From Stutzerimonas azotifigens (GTDB taxonomy: Bacteria > Pseudomonadota > Gammaproteobacteria > Pseudomonadales > Pseudomonadaceae): a stretch of DNA of 64,000 bases. This document shows, piece after piece, positions 53,864-63,076 of this stretch (its first letter is position 1; the number at the start of each line of letters is the position of its first letter). The stretch is taken from positions 372,001 to 436,000 of the forward strand of contig NZ_JAAMRF010000004.1 of NCBI RefSeq assembly GCF_013522725.1, in the 5' to 3' direction. The notes below the pieces were generated by a model, which was given only the letters and a program-made list of their open reading frames with translations, did no database searches and was not told where the DNA came from. Both the position numbers and the translations under genes were made by a program.

Positions 53864-53969
53864 GGCATCACTCCTGGAAACGCGAGGGGCTATCATACCC
53901 CGGCTTATTGCAACGACCGCGACCGGTTTACGACCAAGGCCTTCCTTCCTGCCGACCGACGAGCCCGCT

Positions 53970-54650
53970 ATGACCGCACCCTTGCGCTGGTCCGACATCG
54001 ACACCGTCCTGCTCGACATGGACGGCACCTTGCTGGACCTGCATTTCGACAATCATTTCTGGCTCCAGTATCTGCCGCAGCGCTACGCCGAACGCCACGG
54101 CATCAGCCCGGCGATGGCCGAGCTGGAACTGGCGCCGCTGTTCAAGGAGCACCAGGGCCGGCTGACCTGGTACTGCATCGATTTCTGGACCCAGGAACTC
54201 GATCTGCCGATTCGCCAGATGAAGCGCGAAATCGCCGATCTGATTGCCCTGCGCCCTGCCGCCGACCTGTTTCTCGGCGCCCTGCGCCAGGCCGGCAAAC
54301 GCGTCGCCCTGATCACCAATGCTCACCGCGACTCGCTGTCGCTCAAGCTCGAGCGCATCGAACTGGCGCCCTGGTTCGACCGCATGATCAGCTCCCACGA
54401 CTATGGTTTTCCCAAGGAAGACCAGCAGTTCTGGTTCGCCCTGCAGCACGATTTTCCGTTCGACCCGGCGCGCACGCTGTTCATTGACGACAGCCTGTCG
54501 GTGCTGCGCAGTGCCGCGCGCTTCGGCGTGGCCCACCTGCTTGCGGTGCGTGAGCCAGACAGTCGTGGCGGCCCACGCGATACCGAGGAATTTTCCGCCG
54601 TGGAGGATTACCTTGCATTGGTCCGCAGCCTGACCGGCCTCGTCGATTGA
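53970..54650 (+). CDS. yrfG: GMP/IMP nucleotidase, HAD superfamily (YrfG-like)
   Basis: HAD-like phosphatase of 226 aa. Motif I D-M-D-G-T gives Asp16 and Asp18, motif II is I-T-N-A-H, Lys is in F-P-K-E-D, and motif IV is F-I-D-D-S. The length and the L-D-L-H-F-D-N-H-F-W segment match YrfG (purine 5'-nucleotidase). It lies beside nudE and cysQ as in P. aeruginosa. Confidence 0.9.
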   Translation: MTAPLRWSDIDTVLLDMDGTLLDLHFDNHFWLQYLPQRYAERHGISPAMAELELAPLFKEHQGRLTWYCIDFWTQELDLPIRQMKREIADLIALRPAADLFLGALRQAGKRVALITNAHRDSLSLKLERIELAPWFDRMISSHDYGFPKEDQQFWFALQHDFPFDPARTLFIDDSLSVLRSAARFGVAHLLAVREPDSRGGPRDTEEFSAVEDYLALVRSLTGLVD

Positions 54651-54698
54651 TTTGGCGACGCTTTACCGAAAGCATTTGACCAACCACACTCAGAGAAA

Positions 54699-54716
54699 GG
54701 TGAAGACTCCTTCACC
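54699..54716 (+). promoter_or_regulatory. Dyad ahead of the hybrid kinase gene
   Basis: Inverted repeat GGTGAAG (54699-54705) / CTTCACC (54710-54716) with loop ACTC, 22 bp before the ATG. It could be an operator or an mRNA hairpin controlling translation of the kinase. No consensus promoter is evident around it. Confidence 0.4.
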
Positions 54717-54737
54717 ACGTGTTCAATCGGACAGCAT

Positions 54738-57668
54738 ATGACCTCAAATGGAGCCGCGCCCTGGCCGCGCAGCATGAGCAAGATGGGCGAACGGATTCGC
54801 CGTCATGACTGGGCAGCAACACCACTCGGCGCACCGGCTAACTGGCCGCTCTCGCTACGCATCCTGCTCGACACTATCCTCGATGCGCCCATGCCGATGT
54901 GCATCCTCTGGGGTGCCGACGGCATTCAGCTCTACAACGACGCCCATGCGCGACTCATCGGCAACCGCGACCGCCTGGAACTCGGCACGTCCGCCTGCCA
55001 GGGCTGGGGTGAGACCTGGTCGTTGCTGGCGCCTGCCTGCGACAGCGTCCGGCGTGGCGAGCCACGTTTGATCAAGGGGCAGTACCTGAAAATCGAGCGT
55101 GGCGAGGGAACGCACGACGCCTGGTTCGACCTGTCGCTGAGCCCGATCCGCAGCGAGCCCGGCGACGGAGTCGATGGCCTGCTGCTGTGCATCATCGAAA
55201 CCACCGAGCGGATGAATACCGAAGCGCAGCTGGCCGAAGCCGCCTTCAGCTACAAGCTCAGCGCCGAGGCGCACCGCCAGAACGAGCAACGCCTGCAGAC
55301 CGCTCTCGAGGCGAGCGACCTGGTCGGCATCTGGGACTGGACCCTGGAGGCCGGCACGTTCGCCGCCGACAGGACGCTGTTGCGTTTTCTGCCGCCGCAC
55401 ATGAGCGACACCGAGCGCAACCTGCCGCTCGAGGATTTCTTCCTTCATGTACATCCCGAGGAACGTGCACGCGTCCGGGCTGCGCTGGAGCTGAGCATCC
55501 GCGAGACCGGCAGCTTCGCCGAGTACTACCGGCTCGCAGTCGACAACGGGCAGACGCGCTGGGCATTCGCCCGTGGGCGTGTCCACTATGACGAGCAGAA
55601 CCGCCCGGTTCGCTTTCCCGGCGCGGTGATGGACATCAGCCGTCAGCAGGCCAGCGAAGAAGCCCTGCGCAAGAGCGAAGCCGAGCTGAAGCTGATCACC
55701 GACGCGCTGCCGATCCTGATCGGCTACATCGACGAAAACGAGCGCTACCGCTTCAACAACCGCGCCTACCAGGAATGGTACGGCCACACGCCCGAATGGT
55801 TGGCCGGCAAGAGCGTGCGCCAGGTGCTCGGCGACCGCGACTACAACCATCGCCGCCCGCACATCCGCACCGCGCTGTCCGGCTCGCCGGTGACCTTCGA
55901 GGCCTACACCCCGCACCAGGACGGCCACCCGCGTCGCGCGCTGGTGCAATACCTGCCACGTCGTGATGCCGACGGCGCGGTGCATGGTTTCTACGTGCTG
56001 GCGCTGGACGTCACCGAGCGCTGGAACACCGAGCAGGCGCTGCGCGAAAGCGAACAGCACCTGCGCGCAACCATCGATCTGTCACCGGCAATGCACTGGA
56101 GCCTGGATGCCGAGGGCCGCTTCACCTTCGTGTCCGACCGTTGGTTGCAGCAGCTCGGCGTCGAACAGGACGAGGCGCTCGGGCGATTCTGGGTCGACCT
56201 GGTGCGCGCGAGACACCCGCAGATGCTGCGTGGCATCTGGCAGGACGCTCAGCGCAACGGGCTGCCGTTCGACATCGAGCACTGCCTGCAGGTCGTCGGC
56301 GGCGACTTTCACTGGATGCGCCTGCGTGCGCTGCCGCTGCACGATGTCGACGGCCAGGTGATCCGCTGGCACGGCACCGCCGAGGACATCCATGACCGGC
56401 GCACCGCCGAACAGTCGCTGCGCGAGCTGAACGAGAACCTGGAAAGCCGCATCCAGGAGCGCACCCGCGCTCTGGCGGAGGTCTACGAACGGCTGCTGGC
56501 TGAAATGTCCAAACGCGAGCAGGCCCAGGAAGCGCTGCGCCAGGCGCAGAAGATGGAAGCGGTCGGCCAGCTCACCGGTGGCATCGCCCATGACTTCAAC
56601 AACATGCTCACCGGCATCATCGGCGGTCTCGATCTGGTGCAGCACTACATCGCCAGCGGCCGTCACGGCGAAACCCGCCGGTTCATCGACGCGGCGATCA
56701 CGTCCGCCAATCGCGCCTCGGCCCTGACCCATCGCCTTCTGGCGTTTTCCCGTCGTCAGCCGCTGAACCTCAAGCAGGTCGAGCTCAACGAACTGATCCT
56801 CTCGATCCGAGACCTGCTCAGCCGCACCCTCGGCGTCCACATCCAGATCGTCAGCGACCTGCAGGAAGGGTTGTGGAGGGTCGACAGCGATGAAAACCAG
56901 CTGGAAAGCGCGCTGCTGAACCTGGTCATCAATGCCCGCGATGCGATGCCCGACGGCGGCATCCTGCGCATCACCACGCGCAACATCGAGATCGACGAAG
57001 ACCGGCCGCTGGCCGAGTTGCTGCCCGGCCAGTACGTGACCCTGACCGTCAGCGACACCGGCTGCGGGATGCCACCGAAGGTGCTGGCCAGCGCCTTCGA
57101 GCCGTTCTTCACCACCAAACCCATCGGCCAGGGTACCGGCCTCGGCCTGTCGATGATCTACGGCTTCGTCCGCCAGTCGGGCGGCAGCGTCCAGCTGACC
57201 AGCGAAATCGGCATGGGCACCCAGGTGTGCATCTACCTACCGGCCGGCCTGAAGCCGGACGAGGCAATCGAACCGGAGCGATCCTGGCAGGACGCGTTGC
57301 AGGCCAGCGAGGGCGAAACCGTGCTGGTCGTCGAAGACGACGCCGCGGTGCGGATGCTGGTCATGGATGCGCTCGGGGAAATGGGCTATAGCGCACTCGA
57401 GGCGGCCGAAGGCAATACCGCGATCGAGATCCTCCGCTCGGCGGCGCACATCGACCTGCTGCTCACTGATGTCGGCCTGCCGGGCATGAACGGCCGCCAG
57501 CTCGCTGACATTGCCCGCCAGCACCGACCCCAGCTGCGCGTGCTGTTCATGACCGGCTATGCCGAGCAGGCGGCCAGCAGCGGCTTCCTCGAACCGGGCA
57601 TGGATCTGATCACCAAGCCCTTCACCATCGAAAAGCTGATCCTGCGAATCCAGGAGGCTCTGCGTTAG
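54738..57668 (+). CDS. Soluble hybrid histidine kinase with four PAS-like regions
   Basis: Sensor kinase of 976 aa without membrane segments. Four PAS/PAC-like regions lie at about 40-160, 185-310, 320-445 and 448-565. A coiled coil (about 565-605) precedes the HisKA domain, with phosphate-accepting His618 in G-I-A-H-D-F-N-N. The ATPase has [10 protein letters not shown] and G-T-G-L-G-L. The C-terminal receiver has acceptor Asp911 in L-L-T-D-V-G-L-P-G. No partner response regulator or output gene is adjacent, so the signal and target are unknown. Related kinases respond to light or redox when a chromophore-binding Cys is present; none is obvious here. Confidence 0.93.
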   Translation: MTSNGAAPWPRSMSKMGERIRRHDWAATPLGAPANWPLSLRILLDTILDAPMPMCILWGADGIQLYNDAHARLIGNRDRLELGTSACQGWGETWSLLAPACDSVRRGEPRLIKGQYLKIERGEGTHDAWFDLSLSPIRSEPGDGVDGLLLCIIETTERMNTEAQLAEAAFSYKLSAEAHRQNEQRLQTALEASDLVGIWDWTLEAGTFAADRTLLRFLPPHMSDTERNLPLEDFFLHVHPEERARVRAALELSIRETGSFAEYYRLAVDNGQTRWAFARGRVHYDEQNRPVRFPGAVMDISRQQASEEALRKSEAELKLITDALPILIGYIDENERYRFNNRAYQEWYGHTPEWLAGKSVRQVLGDRDYNHRRPHIRTALSGSPVTFEAYTPHQDGHPRRALVQYLPRRDADGAVHGFYVLALDVTERWNTEQALRESEQHLRATIDLSPAMHWSLDAEGRFTFVSDRWLQQLGVEQDEALGRFWVDLVRARHPQMLRGIWQDAQRNGLPFDIEHCLQVVGGDFHWMRLRALPLHDVDGQVIRWHGTAEDIHDRRTAEQSLRELNENLESRIQERTRALAEVYERLLAEMSKREQAQEALRQAQKMEAVGQLTGGIAHDFNNMLTGIIGGLDLVQHYIASGRHGETRRFIDAAITSANRASALTHRLLAFSRRQPLNLKQVELNELILSIRDLLSRTLGVHIQIVSDLQEGLWRVDSDENQLESALLNLVINARDAMPDGGILRITTRNIEIDEDRPLAELLPGQYVTLTVSDTGCGMPPKVLASAFEPFFTTKPIGQGTGLGLSMIYGFVRQSGGSVQLTSEIGMGTQVCIYLPAGLKPDEAIEPERSWQDALQASEGETVLVVEDDAAVRMLVMDALGEMGYSALEAAEGNTAIEILRSAAHIDLLLTDVGLPGMNGRQLADIARQHRPQLRVLFMTGYAEQAASSGFLEPGMDLITKPFTIEKLILRIQEALR

Positions 57669-57776
57669 CGCGCTTGCCGGGCCGCCACCCGGCAAGCGGG
57701 GTTTACCGGCAGCGCTATTGGTCATACCCTCACGCTCTTGACCCGCACCACCGCCCAATGCGGTAACGAGACGCCG

Positions 57777-58613
57777 ATGACCCGCGCCAGTGCCAACACC
57801 CCGATTCCCGCCGCCATCGCCCACGCCCAGGGCCAGGCCCGCTACAGCAGCCTCGAAGATCCGCAGCAGACGGTCGGCATCAGCGCACTGGCCGCCGAAG
57901 TCGCGCTGTCGATCGCCTACAACGGGCTCAGCCACAGCGTGATGATGGTCTCGCCATTGGACCTTGAGGACTTCGTGGTCGGGTTCACCCTGACCGCGGG
58001 GCTCGCCGAGTCGCCGGATGACCTCTATGACGTGCAGATCGAGGGCGAAGGCGAAGCCCGCCGCGCCGAGGTGAACCTGAGCAACCGGGCGTTCTGGCAG
58101 CTCAAGCAGCAGCGCAGGCAACTGGCGGGTAACAGCGGCTGCGGGCTGTGCGGCGTCGAAGCGCTGGAGCAGGCACTGCCCGAACTCCAGTCGCTGCCGG
58201 CCGGCAGCCTGCCGCGCGCGGAGTGGTTCGAGGGGCTGCGGCAGCGCATCGGCGAGTTTCAGGTCCTGGGTCGCCACTGCGGTGCGGTGCACGCCGCGCT
58301 GTTCATGGACGGCGAAGGCACGCTGCGTCTGGGTCGCGAGGACATCGGTCGGCATAACGCGCTCGACAAGCTGATCGGTGCTCTGGTGCGGCAGAAGCTC
58401 GACGCCAGCGCTGGCATCGCCATCGTCACCAGCCGTTGCAGCCTGGAATTGATCCACAAGGTGGTCCGCGCCGGCATTCCCACCCTGGTGTCGTTGTCGG
58501 CACCCACAGCCCTGGCGGTGCAATGGGCCCAGCGCCACGCGCTGAACTTGATCCACCTGCCGCAGCATTCGCCGCCCCGGGTCTACAGCGCCGCACGGCT
58601 GGCGCGCGGCTAG
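57777..58613 (+). CDS. fdhD: Formate dehydrogenase accessory sulfurtransferase FdhD
   Basis: Sulfurtransferase of 278 aa that passes sulfur from IscS to the molybdenum cofactor of formate dehydrogenases. The C-x-x-C motif is Cys122-Gly-Leu-Cys125. Later G-R-E-D-I-G-R-H-N-A and T-S-R-C-S motifs are intact. The start is ATG 57777; a TTG 39 bp upstream is less likely. No formate dehydrogenase genes are in the window. Confidence 0.95.
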   Translation: MTRASANTPIPAAIAHAQGQARYSSLEDPQQTVGISALAAEVALSIAYNGLSHSVMMVSPLDLEDFVVGFTLTAGLAESPDDLYDVQIEGEGEARRAEVNLSNRAFWQLKQQRRQLAGNSGCGLCGVEALEQALPELQSLPAGSLPRAEWFEGLRQRIGEFQVLGRHCGAVHAALFMDGEGTLRLGREDIGRHNALDKLIGALVRQKLDASAGIAIVTSRCSLELIHKVVRAGIPTLVSLSAPTALAVQWAQRHALNLIHLPQHSPPRVYSAARLARG

Positions 58614-58671
58614 GCCTGCGGCGCGTTGCAGATTGCGAAAGTCGAAGAGCTCAGACCTGCCGTTCAGCCCT

Positions 58672-58706
58672 CGGTTGCTCCTTTAAAAACAAAAAGTTAG
58701 CAACCG
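58672..58706 (+). repeat. Dyad with AT-rich centre upstream of the glycine-zipper gene
   Basis: Inverted repeat CGGTTGCT (58672-58679) / AGCAACCG (58699-58706) enclosing 19 bp of strongly AT-rich sequence, unusual in this GC-rich segment. It lies in the 185-bp gap ahead of the glycine-zipper gene and may be an operator, promoter or RNA hairpin. Confidence 0.5.
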
Positions 58707-58798
58707 TGCAGTAATTCACACCGCCCCGCCTAAACCGCTTGCGCCGGCCTGCAAGCGAAGCGACGATCGCGCCGTCATCCAGTGGAGGCGCAGCCCCT

Positions 58799-59251
58799 AT
58801 GAAGTATTCCTCGATGCTCCTGTTGTCCCTCGGTCTTTGCGCCAGCAGCGCCATGGCTGGCAGCACGGTCGAAGCCGGTGTAGGCGGTGCCCTCGGTGGA
58901 GCCTTGGGCACGGTGGTAGGCGAACACCTGGGCGGGACGACCGGCGCGGCGATCGGTGCGGGCCTTGGCGGCGCCGCGGGCAGCGCAGTCGGTGCCGACA
59001 AGCGCAGCCGCACAGAAGCGGCGATTGGCGGCGGTCTCGGTGCCGCGGGCGGCAACGTTATCGGCCAGCAGGTTGGCGGCAGCACCGGCGGGCTGATCGG
59101 CGCCGCGGTTGGCGGTGGCGCCGGTGGCGCGCTTGGCAACTCCTACGGAGCCGACGACGACAGTGACAAACACCGCCGCCACGACAAGCATCACCGCAAG
59201 CACCCGGGTAAAGGCCACTACAAGAACGAGTGGCACAAGAAACACCGCTGA
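58799..59251 (+). CDS. Glycine-zipper exported protein with His/Lys-rich tail
   Basis: Protein of 150 aa with a signal peptide (cleavage near A-M-A-G, residue 20) and a GGAGG ribosome-binding site. Residues 25-115 are Gly/Ala repeats of the glycine-zipper type (A-G-V-G-G-A-L-G-G-A-L-G and similar), expected to pack into membranes. The last about 35 residues are rich in His, Lys and Asp, which may bind metal or acidic surfaces. It is similar in layout to YMGG/OmpA-like glycine-zipper envelope proteins. The function is not known. Confidence 0.8.
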   Translation: MKYSSMLLLSLGLCASSAMAGSTVEAGVGGALGGALGTVVGEHLGGTTGAAIGAGLGGAAGSAVGADKRSRTEAAIGGGLGAAGGNVIGQQVGGSTGGLIGAAVGGGAGGALGNSYGADDDSDKHRRHDKHHRKHPGKGHYKNEWHKKHR

Positions 59252-59255
59252 ACGC

Positions 59256-59285
59256 AAAAGGCCTGCGAAACCCGCAGGCCTTTTT
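59256..59285. terminator. Terminator between the glycine-zipper gene and the GNAT gene
   Basis: Stem GGCCTGCG (59260-59267) / CGCAGGCC (59273-59280), loop AAACC, with AAAA on the left and TTTTT (59281-59285) on the right. It works for the + gene and probably also for the convergent - gene. Confidence 0.9.
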
Positions 59286-59305
59286 ATTGCCTGCTCCCTT
59301 TCGTA

Positions 59306-59797
59306 TCAGGACGGTTCGAGCAGGGCCGTGGCGTCGAGGTCCGCTTCACGCTGAGCTTGGGCGCTGAGTTCCTGCATGTGCAGCATCACCAGTTCGACGT
59401 GGCCGGAGCGCATATCGGTGCGCAGGTCGATCTGCACGAATCCGTGGCGCTGGTAGAAGGCGACTGCGTCGCTGTTGCGCTCGTAGACGGAGACTTCGAG
59501 CCTGCCACCGGAACGTTCCATGGCCTTTTCCAGCAGGCCCGTACCCACTCCCTGGTTGTGATTCTCCGGATCGACGAACAGGGCGGCGAGGATATCGCCC
59601 TGTAACGCGCAAAAGCCTTCGATGGCGCCGGATTGCTCGTAAACCCAGATTTCGGCACTGGGCAGGTAGCGATTGCGCATGTCCTCCATCTTGCTCTGCC
59701 AGAAGGTCGGCTCGATGAAGTCATGCGCTTGCAGCGAGGCGGCCAGCCAGATCGCCAATACTGCTTCCAGATCCTCGGGGTTACTTTTCCTGATCAT
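59306..59797 (-). CDS. GNAT-family N-acetyltransferase
   Basis: Acetyltransferase of 163 aa resembling YjaB-type GNATs. The acetyl-CoA motif A is L-F-V-D-P-E-N-H-N-Q-G-V-G-T-G-L-L (about 73-89), followed by V-Y-E-R-N-S-D-A-V-A-F-Y-Q-R-H-G-F (motif B). Residues after about 140 form a polar tail. The substrate cannot be told from sequence. It stands alone between a terminator and the cardiolipin synthase gene. Confidence 0.88.
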   Translation of the reverse strand: MIRKSNPEDLEAVLAIWLAASLQAHDFIEPTFWQSKMEDMRNRYLPSAEIWVYEQSGAIEGFCALQGDILAALFVDPENHNQGVGTGLLEKAMERSGGRLEVSVYERNSDAVAFYQRHGFVQIDLRTDMRSGHVELVMLHMQELSAQAQREADLDATALLEPS

Positions 59798-59866
59798 GCC
59801 CGACTCCTTTGGGTTCCTTCGCCATTGGAGTCGTCCGGCGCTGACGGTGTTCCTTCAGGCCTCGCG

Positions 59867-61309
59867 CTAAAGTACCGGAGAGACCAGCCGGGCGATGCGC
59901 ATGCCGAAGCGCCGCAGCCGGTGGGTGCTGCGCTGGCTCTTTCGGCTGAGCTCGATCGACTGGTCGAAATCATCCATCAGCATGGCTTCGACCTCGCTGG
60001 CGAACGCTTCGTCCACGGTGAATACGGTGAGCTCGAAATTCAGCCGGAACGACCGGTTGTCGAGGTTCGCGCTTCCCACCGCAGCGCAAACGTCGTCAAT
60101 CAGCAGAACCTTCTGGTGCATGAACCCCGGCTGGTAGCGAAACACCCGAATGCCGATCTTCATCGCCTCGCCCGCATACAGGCTCGAGGCGGCATAGACC
60201 ACGCGATGGTCGGGCCGGGACGGCAGCAGCAGGCGCACCTCGACACCCCGCAGCACCGCCAGGCGCAACGCGCCGAATACGGACTCGTCGGGCACGAAGT
60301 ACGGGCTGGTCAGCCAGATCCGATGCCGAGCCGCGTTGATCGCCGCGACGAACTGCAGCGACCCGGTTTCCTGGCTATCGGCCGGGCCGGCGGCGACCAT
60401 CTGGCAGATCACCCCGTTTTCGGGATAGCTCTCGGGCAGCAACAGCGGCGGCAGCTTGTGGGTGACCCAGTACCAGTCCTGGGCGAAGGACTCCTGCAGG
60501 CAGGCCAGCACCGGCCCCTCGAGCTCCATATGGGTGTCGCGCCAGGGCGCCAGCGGCGGCTTGAGGCCAAGGTACTCGTCGCCCACATTGAGCCCGCCGA
60601 TGAAACCGACCCTCCCATCGACCACCACCACTTTGCGGTGATTACGGAAATTGAGCTGGAAGCGGGTGATCATGCCACCACGCCGGGCCGAGAAGCCGTT
60701 TACCTTCACACCGCCCTCGCGCAGAGCTTTCACGTAGCCGTGCGGCAGCGTGTGGCTGCCGATGCTGTCGAACAGCAGATAGACCTTCACGCCCTCGGCG
60801 GCCTTGCGCAACAACAAGGCCTGCAGACGACGGCCAAGTTTATCGTCGCGCACGATGAAGGACTGGACCAACACCACCTTGCTGGCCGCCTCGATGGCAT
60901 CGAAGATCGCCTCGAAGGCCGCTTCGCCGTTGACCAGCAGACGCACCCGGTTGTTGGCCAAAACCGGCTGGCCGGCAAGTCCTGCAAGCACCTTCAGCCC
61001 GTTGTAAGCGGCCGATTCACGTGCCGTCTGCGCCTCTTCTATCCAGGGCCGCCAATCCAGATCGCGTATCGCCTCGCGCATTTCGTCATCGGCGGCACGC
61101 CGGGCACGAATGTAGGCATCGAAACGGCTGCGACCGAACACCAGGTAAGGCAGCAACGTCAGGTAGGGCATGAACACCAGAGAGATCGCCCAGGCGATCG
61201 CCCCTTGGGCCGTGCGCACGGTGTAAACGGCGTGGATGGCCGCGGCAATGCCCAGCATCTGGATCAGGCCGAGCAGATAGCCCAGCAGGTAGAAGTCATC
61301 GGTCGTCAT
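59867..61309 (-). CDS. clsA: Cardiolipin synthase (ClsA-type)
   Basis: Phospholipase-D-like enzyme of 480 aa condensing two phosphatidylglycerols to cardiolipin. Two N-terminal membrane helices (about 8-30 and 37-58). HKD motifs are complete: His224-Lys226-Asp231 and His398-Lys400-Asp405, each followed by G/S-N residues. The start at 61309 gives [10 protein letters not shown]; longer frames are not Cls-like. The length is that of E. coli ClsA. Confidence 0.94.
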   Translation of the reverse strand: MTTDDFYLLGYLLGLIQMLGIAAAIHAVYTVRTAQGAIAWAISLVFMPYLTLLPYLVFGRSRFDAYIRARRAADDEMREAIRDLDWRPWIEEAQTARESAAYNGLKVLAGLAGQPVLANNRVRLLVNGEAAFEAIFDAIEAASKVVLVQSFIVRDDKLGRRLQALLLRKAAEGVKVYLLFDSIGSHTLPHGYVKALREGGVKVNGFSARRGGMITRFQLNFRNHRKVVVVDGRVGFIGGLNVGDEYLGLKPPLAPWRDTHMELEGPVLACLQESFAQDWYWVTHKLPPLLLPESYPENGVICQMVAAGPADSQETGSLQFVAAINAARHRIWLTSPYFVPDESVFGALRLAVLRGVEVRLLLPSRPDHRVVYAASSLYAGEAMKIGIRVFRYQPGFMHQKVLLIDDVCAAVGSANLDNRSFRLNFELTVFTVDEAFASEVEAMLMDDFDQSIELSRKSQRSTHRLRRFGMRIARLVSPVL

Positions 61310-61364
61310 GATCGCCGAGCATAACGGAACCGTTGCCGCCGCGCCGGATGACTGGCATGGGCGG

Positions 61365-61796
61365 TCAACCCAGCGCCACCAGCGCCTCGCGCAGCCTGGC
61401 CGGAATCGGTACCGGCCGGTTGCTGGCGCGGTCGACGAAGACATGGACGAAACGCCCGGCCGCGCACGCCTGCTCTTCGCTCGTCTTGAAAATCGCCAGC
61501 TCGTACTGCACCGAGCTGTTGCCCAGCTTGGCCACCCGCAGGCCGACTTCCAGGGCGTCCGGAAAGGCAATGGAGGCGAAGTAATCGCAGGATGAGCTGA
61601 CCACGAAGCCGACCACCTCACCATCGTGGATGTCCAGCCCGCCGCGCTCGATCAGGTAGGCGTTCACCGCACTGTCGAAATAGCTGTAATAGACGACGTT
61701 GTTCACGTGGCCATAGATGTCGTTGTCGTGCCAGCGCGTGGTGATCGGCTGGAGGTGGCGGTAGTCGGCGCGCAGATGCTGCGGTTGTTCGGCCAT
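61365..61796 (-). CDS. Acyl-CoA thioesterase, 4HBT hotdog family
   Basis: Hotdog thioesterase of 143 aa. The signature [13 protein letters not shown] (about 22-34) carries the likely catalytic Asp, and V-Y-Y-S-Y-F-D-S-A follows. AAGGA lies ahead of the ATG at 61796. It resembles YbgC/FadM-type enzymes acting on acyl-CoA. It is 56 bp downstream of the iron alcohol dehydrogenase gene on the same strand. Confidence 0.87.
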   Translation of the reverse strand: MAEQPQHLRADYRHLQPITTRWHDNDIYGHVNNVVYYSYFDSAVNAYLIERGGLDIHDGEVVGFVVSSSCDYFASIAFPDALEVGLRVAKLGNSSVQYELAIFKTSEEQACAAGRFVHVFVDRASNRPVPIPARLREALVALG

Positions 61797-61852
61797 TCGA
61801 AAATTCCTTGAAGGCGGGCCGGCGCGCGACGGAGGCCGCGCGCCGCAGAGGA

Positions 61853-63016
61853 TCAATAAGCGGCGCGGTAGATCGCCAGCGCGTCGGCCTCGGTGACCTC
61901 TCGCGGGTTGTTGACCAGCAAACGCTGTTGCAGCATCGCCTCTTTGGCCAGTTGCGGCAGCATGTCTTCCGGTACGCCGGCGTCGCGCAGGCGGGTCGGC
62001 AGCCCGACGCGGGCGCTCATCCGCTCGAATTCCTCGATCAATTGCTCGGCATAGGTGGATGGATCGCCCGAGCGCAGCCGGTCACCGAGGACGATCGGCG
62101 CCAGTTCACCGTAATGGGTAGTCGCCGCGCTGACGTTGAAGCGCAGCACCTGCGGCAGCACCAGCGCATTCGACAGCCCGTGCGGAATATGGAAGTTGCC
62201 ACCCAGCGGATAGGCCAGCGCATGCACCGCCGCCACTGGCGCATTGGCGAACGCCTGGCCGGCCAGGCAGGCGCCGAGCAGCATGGCCTGGCGCGCCTCG
62301 CGGTTCTGCCCGTTGTGCACCGCCTCGTCGAGGTTGGCCGCCAGCAGGCGCAGCGCCTCCCGCGCCAGCAGGTCGGACATGGGATTCTTCTTCAACGCGC
62401 TGGTATAGGCCTCGATGGCATGCACCATGGCGTCGATCCCCGTCGCCGCGGTGACCGCCGGAGGCAGGCCGAGGGTGAGATCGGCATCGAGGAGCGCCAG
62501 GTCCGGCAACAGCATCGGCGAGACCACGCCCATCTTCGTCGTCTCTCCGGTGGTGATGATGGCGATCTGCGTGACTTCCGAGCCGGTGCCGGCGGTGGTC
62601 GGCACCTGAATCAGCGGCAGGCGCTTGCCCTTGGCGTTGCCGACGCCGTAGATGTCCTGCAGCGACTGGGTGTTGTCAGGATGCGCCAGCAACGCGACCA
62701 GCTTGGCAACGTCCATCGAGCTGCCGCCGCCGAAGCCGACGATCAGGTCGGCCTTGCTCGCCTTCGCCTGCCCCACCGCAGCGAGCACGATCGCCTCCGG
62801 CGGGTCGGCGATCACCTGGTCGTAGATGCCCACCTCCAGCCCTTCGCTCTGGAAGCCAGGCATAACCTCGCTCAACAGCCCAAGGCGGGTGATGCCCGGA
62901 TCGGTGACAATCAGCACCGAGCGCGCCTCGCGCTCGCGGCACAGGCTGGCAAGACGCTTGGCTGAGCCCGGCTCGCAAATCAGCTGGGCAGTGGTGGCAA
63001 AACTGAACGGGTGCAT
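61853..63016 (-). CDS. Iron-containing alcohol dehydrogenase
   Basis: Group III (Fe-dependent) NAD(P) alcohol dehydrogenase of 387 aa. The nucleotide loop is G-F-G-G-G-S-S-M-D (about 94-102), and P-T-T-A-G-T-G-S-E follows. The metal ligands Asp and His lie in G-I-D-A-M-V-H-A, with further His in A-V-H-A-L-A-Y and F-H-I-P-H-G. The substrate is not determinable. It follows the acyl-CoA dehydrogenase gene by 60 bp on the - strand, possibly one operon with the thioesterase. Confidence 0.92.
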   Translation of the reverse strand: MHPFSFATTAQLICEPGSAKRLASLCREREARSVLIVTDPGITRLGLLSEVMPGFQSEGLEVGIYDQVIADPPEAIVLAAVGQAKASKADLIVGFGGGSSMDVAKLVALLAHPDNTQSLQDIYGVGNAKGKRLPLIQVPTTAGTGSEVTQIAIITTGETTKMGVVSPMLLPDLALLDADLTLGLPPAVTAATGIDAMVHAIEAYTSALKKNPMSDLLAREALRLLAANLDEAVHNGQNREARQAMLLGACLAGQAFANAPVAAVHALAYPLGGNFHIPHGLSNALVLPQVLRFNVSAATTHYGELAPIVLGDRLRSGDPSTYAEQLIEEFERMSARVGLPTRLRDAGVPEDMLPQLAKEAMLQQRLLVNNPREVTEADALAIYRAAY

Positions 63017-63076
63017 GGTGCCTCCTGATTTTTATTGGATTGGGCTTCGGCGAACACCGCCCAAAGCGCTCGGCGC

